NCBI GenBank assembly: GCA_902616615.1
Contig: CACMTN010000003.1
Span: forward strand, 53,708 to 117,707
Source: an uncultured SAR116 cluster alpha proteobacterium
GTDB taxonomy: Bacteria; Pseudomonadota; Alphaproteobacteria; Puniceispirillales; Marisalimonadaceae
Direction: 5' to 3'
DNA length: 64,000 bases
The notes below the pieces were generated by a model. That model was given only the letters and a program-made list of their open reading frames with translations. It was not told where the DNA came from and ran no database searches. Positions within the stretch are counted from its first letter, which is position 1. Each line of letters opens with the position of its first letter. The position numbers were made by a program, and so were the translations under genes. Positions 42,347-51,967 of this stretch are shown one piece after another.

Positions 42347-43714
42347 CTATATAAAATCCGCTCTAATAATTTCTTTTTTTCTAATATTTTCCCAGTCAGT
42401 TTTTATGAGAAAATCATGGGCAATATCAGAGATGAACTGATCTGCGTTGTAACGTCCAACTATTTGGAAACCAATTGGAAGGTTTGTTTTTGACAAACCA
42501 CATGGAACTGATATTGCTGGATTGCCTGAAACGTTAAATGGTGATCGAGCATGTCTCATATAGTATTTATTAATTTGTGAGATATCACCAACATTGAAAG
42601 GAAGATCAAAATTTGTAGGTGTGATTAAAATATCAAAATTTTCCAACACTTCATGGATGTTTTGAGTTAGTTCTTTTTTTTTATTTTTAGCATTTTTATA
42701 ACTTTCATCTAAGATATGTTTACCTTTATATAATCTTTCAAATGTTAATTTATCTATTAGATCCTTCCTTAGTTCTAATTCTTTATTAAACTGTTTATAA
42801 CCTTCTTTAGCCATTATTGTACCATTTACTTCGTGGTAAGTTTTAAGATTATCAAGATTTACTTTTGAAACTACCGATCCATTTTGTTCAAATACTTTGA
42901 TAGTTTTTTCAAACGATACAACTACTTCTTCATTTGCTATAAAATCTTTATTATAAAAATGTTCAATAACACCTATCTTAAGATTTTTTAAATGGTGATT
43001 TACTGTATTTAGAGTTTTTTTAAGTACCGAAAAAATAAGTGATATGTCTTTTCCAGTTCTTGCCATTGGGCCAACTGTATCGATAGTCTTAGCTAATGGT
43101 TGTATACCCCTCATTTCTATAGAATTATATGTTGGTTTTAGACCCACAATTCCACACATTGACGAAGGATTTCTTATTGAGCCACCTGAATCAGTCCCCA
43201 ATGCAAATGGTACAAGATATCCTCCAACTGCAGACCCAGATCCACTTGAAGATCCACCAGCTGTTTTATTAAAATCCCAGGGATTACTTGCTGGTTTATC
43301 AACACCTGAGAATGTTGGGGCACCTATTGCTAATTCATGTGTATGTAATTTCCCAATATAAATTGCTCCTTCATCTATTAATTGATTTACAACAGTTGAG
43401 TTATTTTTTTTTACTTTAGAATTCTCAAAAAGCTTAGATCCATTCATAGTTTTTTCTTGCTGAACGTCTATAACATCTTTTACTCCAAAAGGGATTCCTT
43501 CAAGTTTTCTCTCGGTATTATTTAAGTAATGTACTTCTGAGAATTTGGCCTGTTTCAAAGCCTTTTTCTCAGCTATCGAGATAAATGCATTAAGCTTCGG
43601 ATTAAGCTTTTTAATTACATCAAATGTGTTTTTTAAATTTTCTATTGGTGATAGCTTTTTAGACTTGTATAGATTTATCAAATCGCAGGCTGATAAAAAA
43701 ATTGTATCATGCAT
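42347..43714 (-). CDS. Amidase-signature family hydrolase
   Basis: The protein has the amidase Ser-Ser-Lys catalytic set: lysine in GVKDVIDV near residue 78, GGSSSGSGSAVGG near 150 and GTDSGGSIRNPSSM near 170. The ORF-track start adds a 16-residue leucine/lysine-rich segment; the ATG at 43714 (MHDTIFLSACDLINL) is the usual family start. It hydrolyses amide bonds of unknown substrates, for example as in GatA/AtzF-like enzymes. No GatB/C neighbours are present, so it is not the tRNA amidotransferase. Confidence 0.88.
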   Translation of the reverse strand: MHDTIFLSACDLINLYKSKKLSPIENLKNTFDVIKKLNPKLNAFISIAEKKALKQAKFSEVHYLNNTERKLEGIPFGVKDVIDVQQEKTMNGSKLFENSKVKKNNSTVVNQLIDEGAIYIGKLHTHELAIGAPTFSGVDKPASNPWDFNKTAGGSSSGSGSAVGGYLVPFALGTDSGGSIRNPSSMCGIVGLKPTYNSIEMRGIQPLAKTIDTVGPMARTGKDISLIFSVLKKTLNTVNHHLKNLKIGVIEHFYNKDFIANEEVVVSFEKTIKVFEQNGSVVSKVNLDNLKTYHEVNGTIMAKEGYKQFNKELELRKDLIDKLTFERLYKGKHILDESYKNAKNKKKELTQNIHEVLENFDILITPTNFDLPFNVGDISQINKYYMRHARSPFNVSGNPAISVPCGLSKTNLPIGFQIVGRYNADQFISDIAHDFLIKTDWENIRKKEIIRADFI

Positions 43715-43793
43715 TTTCCTTAAATTCTTTTCCTTTAATAAAATTAATTCTTTTGATAACAAAAAGTCATTAATTTAAATAATGATTTTTTAA

Positions 43794-44591
43794 CTAACCT
43801 CGTGGTCTTGACGATAGTGAGCATCCACCGTCAACTACCATTAGATGGCCTGTAACATATCTTGCCCAACTTGAAGATAAATACACAACAGCTTTTCCAA
43901 TATCCCAGCCATCTCCCTCCATCTGTATCAGAGAAGCGTTTTGCCTTTGAGAACGATGTTGCTTGGTCATCCCACTTGAGTAAACCATAGGTGTATAAAC
44001 TGGACCAGGAAGAATGCAATTTACTCTTATTCCATCTGCTCCATGATCCACTGCCATAGCTTGACTAAGTGATAAAATAGCTCCCTTAGAGGCAGAGTAT
44101 GTAGTGAAGCCCCTTGGTCTAGTAGCAGAAATAGAAGATATATTCACAATTGATCCCCCATTTCCTGACTTTATCATTTCCGGAATAGCATATTTTGACA
44201 TCAGAAACATTGGTTTAAGATTAATATCCATAACATGATCCCAATTTTCTTCTGGTTCATCAACTACAGATAGCTTGCTAGCAATACCTATATTGTTATC
44301 CAATATATCTAATCTTCCCCATTTACTTATAACAAAATCTACAACTTTTTTGCATTGTTCAGATTTTGTTAAATCTCCACTAATACTTGTTGCTTCTCCG
44401 CCTCTGTCTTTAATCATTTGAACAGTGTTTTTTGCTAATGCGTCATCCTTATCAGCAACGAGCACTTTTGCACCAGCCTCAGCTAATAATATAGAAGCTG
44501 CTCTCCCATTTCCTATTTCTTTTCCAACTGCTCCGCCTCCAGCAACAATCGCGACTTTATCTTTAAGACCAAAATCAAGAGATTCAATCAT
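43794..44591 (-). CDS. Short-chain dehydrogenase/reductase
   Basis: The ATG at 44591 after GGAGTAAG gives ~265 residues; the ORF-track start is 16 codons further upstream without a ribosome site. The NAD(P) motif VAGGGAVGKEIGNGRAASILL, NNIGIAS, and the Ser/Tyr/Lys site (IVNISSISATRP, YSASKGAILS) are all present. Substrate is unknown. It lies upstream of the amidase on the same strand, 79 bases away. Confidence 0.88.
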   Translation of the reverse strand: MIESLDFGLKDKVAIVAGGGAVGKEIGNGRAASILLAEAGAKVLVADKDDALAKNTVQMIKDRGGEATSISGDLTKSEQCKKVVDFVISKWGRLDILDNNIGIASKLSVVDEPEENWDHVMDINLKPMFLMSKYAIPEMIKSGNGGSIVNISSISATRPRGFTTYSASKGAILSLSQAMAVDHGADGIRVNCILPGPVYTPMVYSSGMTKQHRSQRQNASLIQMEGDGWDIGKAVVYLSSSWARYVTGHLMVVDGGCSLSSRPRG

Positions 44592-44698
44592 TATTCTTAC
44601 TCCAAAAATAACTGTCAATTTTATATTAATTTTACACATTAATAGTATGAAATAAAAAAATTATTTATTTAAATTTAATTTAAACCTATTGTTAATTT

Positions 44699-45715
44699 AT
44701 GATGAAAAATAAAAAAAAAATTTGTGTAGTAGGCTCAAGTGGCTTAGTCGGATCTAGCATTGTCAGGTATGCTCTAGAAAGAGGCTATTTTGTAAATGGA
44801 ACTCTTACAGATAAGTCAGATATAACTAAGGTCAAGTATTTAAAAAAACTCAAAAATTCTAGGAACTTAGAATTGTTTAGCGCCAAAATGGAAAACGAAA
44901 AAGATTTTATAAATCCGATGGATAATACAGATGCTGTTTTTATAGCATGTCTAATACCTACATATAAGGGTAAAGACGGGACTCCATCCAAAGAAATGGA
45001 CGATAAAAGAGGCTATGAAGAAATAATTAATCCGACAGTTAATGGATGTTTAAATATAATAAAATCAGCTAAAAATAAAGGTATAAAAAATATTATTATA
45101 TGTTCTTCTACATCTAGTACAAACCCTATACCACCTGTAGAATTTAAAAATGAAATAGAACATTGGTCCGATGAAAAAGAACAATGTAAAGCCAAAAAAT
45201 ATACATCTGCTACTAAAACAGTTATGGAGAAAATGGCTATTAAATATTGTGAAGAAAACAATATTAGACTTTCAATTATTTTACCTACAGGGTTATATGG
45301 TGATCCCGTTTTACCTATGCATCTAAAGCATAACCCCTTCATCTGGCTAAAAAGAGTGATTGATGGAGGTAGTCCTAGACATGAAAAAATACCTAATGAT
45401 TCTGCTTCGATGATACATTTAAAGGATCTTGCAAAAATATTTTTAGCAGTATACGAGAACCCTAGTGCATCTGGTAGATATTTTGGAGTCTATAAAAGTC
45501 TTCATTGGGAAGATATTTATAATGAATGTAAAAAATTAATACCAAACATGAAAATGCCTCAAGGTTTTTCTGAAGCACCTGTAAAACCAACTACTTTTGA
45601 TTTTACTAGAAGAGATTCACTTAACGTAAAAATAAAAGATTTTTCTACAACTTTAAAAGAAACGGTTGATTGGCTAAAAACAAACCCTTTTTCAAAAGAA
45701 ATAGGTAATGAATAG
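44699..45715 (+). CDS. Extended-SDR reductase (cinnamoyl-CoA/dihydroflavonol reductase-like)
   Basis: The 338-residue protein has the NADP motif VVGSSGLVGSSIVRYALERG at the N-terminus, CSSTSSTNP near residue 137 and YTSATKTVMEKMA near 172. The spacing between the Tyr and Lys is one residue longer than the normal YxxxK, so the catalytic Tyr may be displaced. It acts presumably on an aldehyde or ketone with NADPH. It is divergent from the SDR gene. Confidence 0.8.
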   Translation: MMKNKKKICVVGSSGLVGSSIVRYALERGYFVNGTLTDKSDITKVKYLKKLKNSRNLELFSAKMENEKDFINPMDNTDAVFIACLIPTYKGKDGTPSKEMDDKRGYEEIINPTVNGCLNIIKSAKNKGIKNIIICSSTSSTNPIPPVEFKNEIEHWSDEKEQCKAKKYTSATKTVMEKMAIKYCEENNIRLSIILPTGLYGDPVLPMHLKHNPFIWLKRVIDGGSPRHEKIPNDSASMIHLKDLAKIFLAVYENPSASGRYFGVYKSLHWEDIYNECKKLIPNMKMPQGFSEAPVKPTTFDFTRRDSLNVKIKDFSTTLKETVDWLKTNPFSKEIGNE

Positions 45716-45785
45716 ATTAGAACTTGTTTTATTTTCATTATTCATACTTTTTTTACCAACGATATTGTATTGGGTTGATATTTAA
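45708..45785 (+). CDS. Possible 25-aa membrane peptide
   Basis: An ATG overlapping the reductase stop by eight bases opens 25 codons to TAA at 45785, coding for a hydrophobic peptide LVLFSLFILFLPTILYW. The frame overlap resembles translational coupling, but such short hydrophobic ORFs occur by chance in AT-rich DNA. Confidence 0.3.
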   Translation: MNRLELVLFSLFILFLPTILYWVDI

Positions 45786-45824
45786 TTCTTTTATTTTTTC
45801 CAATAACATAAATAGGATCTTAAT

Positions 45825-46439
45825 ATGAACAATTTCAAAGAAAGAGATTTTTTCCATGAAGGTATGAGAGAATTTCAAGATCTTTTTGATGGCCGAAGAA
45901 CAGCTGAAGCTATAGAAAAAAATAGAAAACATTATGAATTTTGGGATGATGAAATAGAATTAATAAAAAATTCTAAGTTTTTCTTTATTGCTAGTTCATG
46001 GAATGGATATATTGATTGTAATATAAAATCAGGAGACCCAGGTTTTGTAAAAATAGTTGAAAAAGGAATTATTGAGTATCCTGAATATGACGGAAATTCA
46101 ATGTATCGTACTGCTGGCAACATTTCTAAAAATCCAAATGTAGCTTTACTATTTTTGAACTTTGATGGGAAAAGTCGAAGAATTAGGATAAATGGTCATG
46201 CAACTATCCATCATGACAACAAATCTCTAGAAAATCATTTTGGTGCAAAGTTTGTTGTGAGAATTAATTGCGAAATATATCCAAACTGTCCAAGGTATAT
46301 TCCGAATCTAGAAAAAGATGAACCGTCAGCTTTTGTGCCAAGAAAAGGCAAAGGAGTTCCACCTGCTCCTGAATGGAAAGAAAGAGATTACATTAAAAAT
46401 ATTTTACCAAAGGATGATCCTCACAAAAGTCGAAATTAA
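45825..46439 (+). CDS. Pyridoxamine 5'-phosphate oxidase-like flavoprotein
   Basis: The 204-residue protein starts FHEGMREFQDLFDGRRTAEAIEKN and has the FMN split-barrel core FFFIASSWNGYIDCNIKSGDPGFVKI, YDGNSMYRTAGNISKNPNVALLFL, and a later RRIRINGHAT. This is the general stress/PNPOx-like family that binds FMN and reduces various compounds, not true PdxH. It is alone. Confidence 0.85.
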   Translation: MNNFKERDFFHEGMREFQDLFDGRRTAEAIEKNRKHYEFWDDEIELIKNSKFFFIASSWNGYIDCNIKSGDPGFVKIVEKGIIEYPEYDGNSMYRTAGNISKNPNVALLFLNFDGKSRRIRINGHATIHHDNKSLENHFGAKFVVRINCEIYPNCPRYIPNLEKDEPSAFVPRKGKGVPPAPEWKERDYIKNILPKDDPHKSRN

Positions 46440-46751
46440 TTGTAGTTTCAGAGTGCCTAAGATTGATTCGAGTAGTATTTAAATTTATGCAATACTCTTA
46501 ATAATTCGATAAAAATATATGCAAAACTTTTAATCAAATAATAATTTTTTACATAAAGTTTTCTTTTAAAATACTAATAAAATTATGATTTAGCTAGAAA
46601 GTTTACGAATATATGATTGCTTATTTTTTAAGCAAAAATTTTTCTTGCTAACTTTTAATTGACTCATGATTTTATTTTATCGATCCTAAGATACTTTAGA
46701 AGGTTATTGGGGAATAGCATTCTAGAGATAAAATAAATTGGAGGAGAAATA
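46440..46751 (+). other. Non-coding 5' region of the ABC operon
   Basis: About 310 bases between the flavoprotein gene and the binding-protein gene hold no convincing coding frame. A weak hairpin TTGCTT-N7-AAGCAA lies at 46617-46635, and a strong ribosome site GGAGGAG precedes 46752. The region is AT-rich and is where the promoter and regulatory sites of the sugar operon should be; I could not identify an operator. Confidence 0.6.
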
Positions 46752-48095
46752 ATGAATAAGTTTATTAATTATATTTTTTATAGTCTATTTTTTTTATTAT
46801 TTTCAAACTTAGTTAATGCTGACACAATAAAATTTTGGACTACAGAAGAGCAACCTGCGCGCCTTGCAAAACAAAATGCAATGGCTGCAGATTTCTGGCA
46901 AAAGACTGGTCACGAAGTAGAGGTTATACCTGTATCGGAAAAAGATCTAGGTAAAAGAGCAACAGCTGCATTTGCTGCAGGCGATTTACCTGATGTTATT
47001 TATCATACACTACAATATGTTTTGCCATGGTCAGAGGCTGGTATTTTAGACGTAGAAACTAATGATGACATAGTTAATTCTTTGATGAAAAGGACCTTTG
47101 CACCAGGCGCTATTAAAATGGCGCAATTTGACGGAAAAACTGCTGCAGTACCAGTTGACGGTTGGACACAAATGGTAGTTTATCGTAAGGATATTTTTGA
47201 TGCAGCTGGATTAGCTCCACCAAATAGCTATGCAAACATTGAAAAAGCAATTGATAAGTTACATAACCCACCAAACATGTACGGTTTTGTTGCAGCAACT
47301 AAGGTTGATGAAAATTTTATGAGCCAAGTTTTGGAACATGTTTTTTTAGCTAATGGGGTATCGCCTGTTAATAAAAATGGTTTCAGCCCACTAGACGAAA
47401 AAGCAACTTCTGAAGTTTTAAATTTTTATAAAAAAATTGCTAAAGCTTCCCCAGCTGGCGAATTATACTGGAAACAGTCTAGAGCAATTTATTTTGCTGG
47501 TAAAGCTGCTATGATTATATGGTCACCTTTTATTTTAGATGAATTAGCTGGTTTAAGAAACTCCGCACCACCAACAATCAATGATGACCCAACTTCAAAG
47601 GCTTTAGCACAAAAGACTGGAATTGTAACAACTTTTGGAGGTCCATCTAATCCTGCAGGCGCTGCTTGGGCGGACATACGTTATTTTGGAGTAACCTCAG
47701 ACGCAAATACTGAGGTTGCTGCAGAGTTTGTTAAATATTCAATGAAAGATGGATATACAGCAACACTGTCAATTGCACCAGAGGGCAAATTCCCAGTTCG
47801 TAGGGGCGAGCCTTTTAATACAGCAAAATATGTTGATGCATGGTCAAAGTTACCAGTTGGAGTTGATAGAAAGGCTCCTCTATCAGAATTATATTCAGAT
47901 CTTACAATTAATAAAATTGTTTCTGGACTTCAAACTGCTGACAGATGGGGTGTTAAAGAGGGCCAATTATCTTTAGCATCAAAAATTATAAATTCTCAAA
48001 TTATTAATAGAGTGGTTCGTGAATTTATTGATGATCAGATTGATGTTAACACTGCTGTAAGCAAGTTAAATAAAGAACTTTCAAAAATAAATTAA
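46752..48095 (+). CDS. Carbohydrate ABC transporter substrate-binding protein
   Basis: The 447-residue protein has a cleaved signal peptide ending VNA and the type 1 carbohydrate-binding fold: TIKFWTTEEQPARLAKQN, LPDVIYHTLQYVLPWSEAG, and PVDGWTQMVVYRKDIFDAAGL, then WADIRYFGVTSDANTEVAAEF. It would capture a sugar or glycosylated solute in the periplasm. A GGAGGAG site precedes the start. It is the first gene of the operon and is followed by an intercistronic hairpin. Confidence 0.9.
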   Translation: MNKFINYIFYSLFFLLFSNLVNADTIKFWTTEEQPARLAKQNAMAADFWQKTGHEVEVIPVSEKDLGKRATAAFAAGDLPDVIYHTLQYVLPWSEAGILDVETNDDIVNSLMKRTFAPGAIKMAQFDGKTAAVPVDGWTQMVVYRKDIFDAAGLAPPNSYANIEKAIDKLHNPPNMYGFVAATKVDENFMSQVLEHVFLANGVSPVNKNGFSPLDEKATSEVLNFYKKIAKASPAGELYWKQSRAIYFAGKAAMIIWSPFILDELAGLRNSAPPTINDDPTSKALAQKTGIVTTFGGPSNPAGAAWADIRYFGVTSDANTEVAAEFVKYSMKDGYTATLSIAPEGKFPVRRGEPFNTAKYVDAWSKLPVGVDRKAPLSELYSDLTINKIVSGLQTADRWGVKEGQLSLASKIINSQIINRVVREFIDDQIDVNTAVSKLNKELSKIN

Positions 48096-48103
48096 ATTAT
48101 TTG

Positions 48104-48130
48104 TTAGACGATCTTTATAAGGTCGTCTAA
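48104..48130 (+). promoter_or_regulatory. Intercistronic hairpin after the binding-protein gene
   Basis: TTAGACGATC and GGTCGTCTAA form a ten-base stem (one G-U) with a seven-base loop, nine bases after the binding-protein stop and without a T-run. Such structures often protect the 5' part of the message so that the binding protein is made in excess of the permeases. Confidence 0.7.
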
Positions 48131-48159
48131 CCTTATATTATAATTTCAAGTATTTTTGA

Positions 48160-49443
48160 ATGACAAATATCGTCAAAAAAAATCAAAACACTTTATTAGA
48201 AAAAGAAAAAAAACTTGGTCTAATACTCCTACTACCAACTATTTTAATAGTATTATCTGTAGTTATATTTCCACTCTTAGCTAATTTTTGGATTTCCTTT
48301 AAACCAATATCCTTGGGAGATCTACGTCCACCAAAGCTTATAGTAAAAGAACGCATTAAAGGAAAATTATCTGACAAAAATCAGCTTGCAGAAATTCAAT
48401 ATAGATATAGAAATTCATCAATTAAATATGATCTTGAAAATGTAATAATTAAAGACATGATACCAAATGGTTTCACCGTTAAAGATTTGCAACCAGCCCA
48501 ATTTTGTAAGTTAAAATTAAAAGAGTTGACGTGTAATTTAGATAATGTTTCCTCAAGATCGTCTGGAAAGATAATTCTTAAAGTGCATAAGAATGATCAA
48601 TGGCAAAAAGAACTAGATAACCCAAAAAAAACAAAACCGTTAGTGACTTTTTCAAGTAAAAATATACTAACATCTTTTGAATTTAACACTGAAAATTTTA
48701 AAAAAGTTTTTTCTGCTTCCGAATTTTTTGAAGTATTTAAAGTCTCTTTTTACTATACTATATTTGGTACCGCTGGAGCACTGTTGGTTGGACTTCTAGC
48801 AGCACAAATTTTACAAAAATCTTTTAGGGGGAGGTCTATTGTTCGTGGTTTACTTCTTTTCCCTTATGTCTCCCCAGTAATAGCGGTAGCTTTTGCGTGG
48901 GTAATATTATTTGATCCTTTTTCAGGTATTGTAAATGCAATGTTGGTTCAAATGAATGTCATTGACAAACCAATTAATTTTTTTGGACAAAAATATACTG
49001 ACATAATTATTTTTGGTTATGTCTTTAAATTTCCTTTAGCTTTATCAATGGTTATAGCTTTTGAAATTTGGAGATATTTTCCTCTTTCCTTTTTATTTAT
49101 TCTTGCACGTATGCAGTCATTTCCTGAGGAAGTATATGATGCAGCCAAAATAGATGGGGCGTCACCATTACAACAATTCTATTATATTTCACTTCCATTT
49201 TTGATTGGTATTATGTCTATTTTATTCTTACTAAGATTCATATGGACCTTTAATAAATTTGATGACATTTTCTTACTCACTGGCGGCAACGCAGGAACAA
49301 GAACTTTTACTGTGAATGTTTATGAACAAGCATTTGCAATTTCTAATCTTGGAGCAGGAGCAGCTGTAGCAGTAGTAATTTTTATATTTCTACTTACATT
49401 CTCTTTACTTTTTATTAGATATTCAAAAAAGGAAACATTTTAA
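48160..49443 (+). CDS. ABC permease 1 with periplasmic DUF11-like insertion
   Basis: The 427-residue protein is about 130 residues longer than usual sugar permeases. TM1 is at ~20-46; then residues ~48-180 form a large inserted domain between TM1 and TM2, with a part (~75-143: IQYRYRNSSIKYDLENVIIK, IPNGF, LTCNLDNVSSRSSGKIILKV) that reads like a DUF11 beta-sandwich. From ~188 it continues as a normal MalF-type permease with the EAA loop EEVYDAAKIDGASPLQQFYYI near 325. The insertion lies on the periplasmic side, like the MalF P2 loop that contacts the binding protein. Confidence 0.85.
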   Translation: MTNIVKKNQNTLLEKEKKLGLILLLPTILIVLSVVIFPLLANFWISFKPISLGDLRPPKLIVKERIKGKLSDKNQLAEIQYRYRNSSIKYDLENVIIKDMIPNGFTVKDLQPAQFCKLKLKELTCNLDNVSSRSSGKIILKVHKNDQWQKELDNPKKTKPLVTFSSKNILTSFEFNTENFKKVFSASEFFEVFKVSFYYTIFGTAGALLVGLLAAQILQKSFRGRSIVRGLLLFPYVSPVIAVAFAWVILFDPFSGIVNAMLVQMNVIDKPINFFGQKYTDIIIFGYVFKFPLALSMVIAFEIWRYFPLSFLFILARMQSFPEEVYDAAKIDGASPLQQFYYISLPFLIGIMSILFLLRFIWTFNKFDDIFLLTGGNAGTRTFTVNVYEQAFAISNLGAGAAVAVVIFIFLLTFSLLFIRYSKKETF

Positions 49444-49444
49444 G

Positions 49445-50668
49445 ATGTTTTGGAAATATGGTTTATTTTTTTCGATTTTGTCTGGAGGTGTATGGGGTGT
49501 TTTTTGGCAAATTTTCTTCACTGTAGTTGGCATTTTAATCCTTGGAACTCCACTAAGTTTAGAGTTAAGCCAAATTATGATTATTGGACCAATAGCAGGA
49601 ATTTTATACATCAAAAGTCAAAAACTTTTATCCATAAAATTCCATTTGACCGTAATAATTATAATTACTTTGCTTATTTTTGTTTCTCACTCTGGAAACC
49701 CATATCAAGCAGAAGATGAAAATCAACTAATAATATTTATGTTAATCTTATTAACTTCATTTTTTTTATGGTTAAGTTTGAACCATTCTTTATATAATTT
49801 AAGTCCTGGAAAATTGTCAAAGCATGATATTGAAAGTTTTTTCATAAAATTTATATGGGGTATAGGTTTAATCATACTAATTTTAATTACCTTAATTCCC
49901 TTTTATATAATGATTATTACTAGTTTAAAAAATCAACAGAGCTTGATTTTAAACCCTCTAGATTTGTCTATTAATTTAAATACTGATTTAAAAACTCTTT
50001 TTAATTCTTACATCGAATTGTTTACTAATTTCAATTTTCATTTGTTTTTGATTAATTCTTTCATTGTATCCTGCACAACAGTCATTATAACTTTATTTTT
50101 TTCAATTCCAGGAGCGTATGCACTTGCTAGATTGAGGATACCCAACAAAAAAATTTTTTCAGGTACTGTAATTTTAATTTATTTAATTCCTTCTATAGTT
50201 TTAATTATTCCACTCTATGCAATTTTTTCTTATATAGGCTTAAGAAATTCTTTATTAGGTCTAATACTAGTTTACCCAGCAACTACAATTCCTGTTGCGC
50301 TGTACATGCTAAGAGGTTATTTCAGCGCATTATCAAGCGAAATTGATGATGCTGCTTTAATGGATGGTCTCTCTCGTATTCAGATAATTTTGAAAATAGC
50401 TATACCTCTATCTAAACCAGCTATTGTTAGTGTTGGGTTATATGTATTCATGATTGCTTGGAATGAATTCTTAATTGCATTCATGTTTTTGGATGATCCC
50501 AATATATTTACATTGTCCAGGGGTATCATGTCTTTAAACTCTTCAGAAATTCCACAACAACACCTAATGGCGGGTGCCGTAATAGCAACAATTCCTGTGA
50601 TGATAATTTTTCTTTATTTAGAAAAATTTTTAATATCTGGTCTTTCAGCAGGTGGAGTTAAAGGATAA
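49445..50668 (+). CDS. ABC permease 2 with N-terminal four-helix extension
   Basis: The 407-residue protein contains ~130 extra N-terminal residues with four hydrophobic spans (around 5-25, 33-53, 65-82, 95-112) before a MalG-type permease that begins GIGLIILILITLIPFYIMI. The EAA loop is SSEIDDAALMDGLSRIQII near residue 300. The extension is not found in standard sugar permeases and may add to the lipid-facing surface. Its stop shares one base with the start of the glycosidase gene. Confidence 0.85.
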   Translation: MFWKYGLFFSILSGGVWGVFWQIFFTVVGILILGTPLSLELSQIMIIGPIAGILYIKSQKLLSIKFHLTVIIIITLLIFVSHSGNPYQAEDENQLIIFMLILLTSFFLWLSLNHSLYNLSPGKLSKHDIESFFIKFIWGIGLIILILITLIPFYIMIITSLKNQQSLILNPLDLSINLNTDLKTLFNSYIELFTNFNFHLFLINSFIVSCTTVIITLFFSIPGAYALARLRIPNKKIFSGTVILIYLIPSIVLIIPLYAIFSYIGLRNSLLGLILVYPATTIPVALYMLRGYFSALSSEIDDAALMDGLSRIQIILKIAIPLSKPAIVSVGLYVFMIAWNEFLIAFMFLDDPNIFTLSRGIMSLNSSEIPQQHLMAGAVIATIPVMIIFLYLEKFLISGLSAGGVKG

Positions 50669-51957
50669 TGATTAGAGATAAATTTCAAAATGCAGTTGAA
50701 ATAATAACCAAAAATGACCGTGGTGGATATACTGTCCCAACTTCTAAACTTTATCCACACCAATGGAATTGGGACTCTGCTTTTACAGCTTTGGGTATTT
50801 CTACTTATGACAAAAATAGAGCATGGCAAGAATTAATTTTTTTGTTTAAAGCACAATGGAAAAATGGAATGATACCTCATATAATTTTTCATAAAAATAA
50901 TCCAAATTATTTTCCTGGTCCAAATCATTGGCAAATTAAATCAAATGCTAATACTAGTTGTCACTCTCAACCACCAGTGTTGGCAAGCATAATTTGGGAT
51001 ATGGTAAAAAATGGAAATAATTATGATTTACAGAAAGGTAAAAGTCTTTTTAAATCTTTAATGGCTTATCACGAATGGTTTTTTTCAGCAAGAGATCCAA
51101 ATAATGAGGGTTTTATCAGCATAATTCACCCTTGGGAGTCTGGAAGGGATAATTGTCCTGATTGGGACTTAGGTTTACATAGTGTCAATGTTCCAGATAA
51201 TTTTGGAGATTATATTAGATGCGATATATCACATGTAGAAATATCTCAGAGACCTACAAATAAAGATTATGATAAATTTATGTCTATAGTCCAATATGGA
51301 AGAAACTGTAATTGGGACACAAAAAAAATGTATGATGAGGGTCCTTTCTTGGCAATTGATCCAGGAATAAATTTTATTTTTTTAAAGGCAAATAAAGATC
51401 TTTTATCATTAGCAAAATTATTTAATTATAAAAACACAGTAAATAAAATTGAGAGTTGGATAAATAAACTTGAGGACGGTTGCCAAAAATTTTGGAATGA
51501 TGAAGTAAAAGCATTCACCGCATTTGACATAAGAAGCAGTCAATTCTGCGATGCTATAACTAATGCATCAATGCTTTGCTTATATGCTGGCACAGGTTCA
51601 GATAAGCAAAAAAATTATACAATTAAGCATTGTGAACGAATTTTAAATAATTGTGTTTATGGAATGCCAAGCGTTGATCCAAAACATAAAAAATTCGAAA
51701 GTGAAAGATATTGGAGAGGTCCAGTTTGGTCAATCATGAATTATATGATCTCATATGGTTTAGAGCATGAAGGTGAATACTCACTAGCCAAAAGAATTAA
51801 GGATGATACTATTAAACTTATAGAGGTTGGTGGTATGCATGAATATTTTAACCCACATACAGGAAAAGGCCTAGGTGGACATGACTTCTCATGGACTGCT
51901 GCAATTTTATTAGTACTTGGTAGAGATAGTTCTAAATTAAAATTAACAAACAATTAG
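50668..51957 (+). CDS. GH63/MGH-like glycosidase
   Basis: The 429-residue protein shows an (alpha/alpha)6 toroid pattern: SKLYPHQWNWDSAFTALGI near residue 26, HPWESGRDNCPDWD near 152 (proposed acid Asp), and GMHEYFNPHTGKGLGGHDFSW then TAA near 393-416 (proposed base Glu). These motifs match mannosylglycerate/glucosylglycerate hydrolases of family GH63. No signal peptide, so it acts on a compound inside the cell. Being inside the ABC operon, it probably hydrolyses the imported solute; glucosylglycerate-like solutes are an inference. Confidence 0.82.
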   Translation: MIRDKFQNAVEIITKNDRGGYTVPTSKLYPHQWNWDSAFTALGISTYDKNRAWQELIFLFKAQWKNGMIPHIIFHKNNPNYFPGPNHWQIKSNANTSCHSQPPVLASIIWDMVKNGNNYDLQKGKSLFKSLMAYHEWFFSARDPNNEGFISIIHPWESGRDNCPDWDLGLHSVNVPDNFGDYIRCDISHVEISQRPTNKDYDKFMSIVQYGRNCNWDTKKMYDEGPFLAIDPGINFIFLKANKDLLSLAKLFNYKNTVNKIESWINKLEDGCQKFWNDEVKAFTAFDIRSSQFCDAITNASMLCLYAGTGSDKQKNYTIKHCERILNNCVYGMPSVDPKHKKFESERYWRGPVWSIMNYMISYGLEHEGEYSLAKRIKDDTIKLIEVGGMHEYFNPHTGKGLGGHDFSWTAAILLVLGRDSSKLKLTNN

Positions 51958-51967
51958 TGAGCACATA

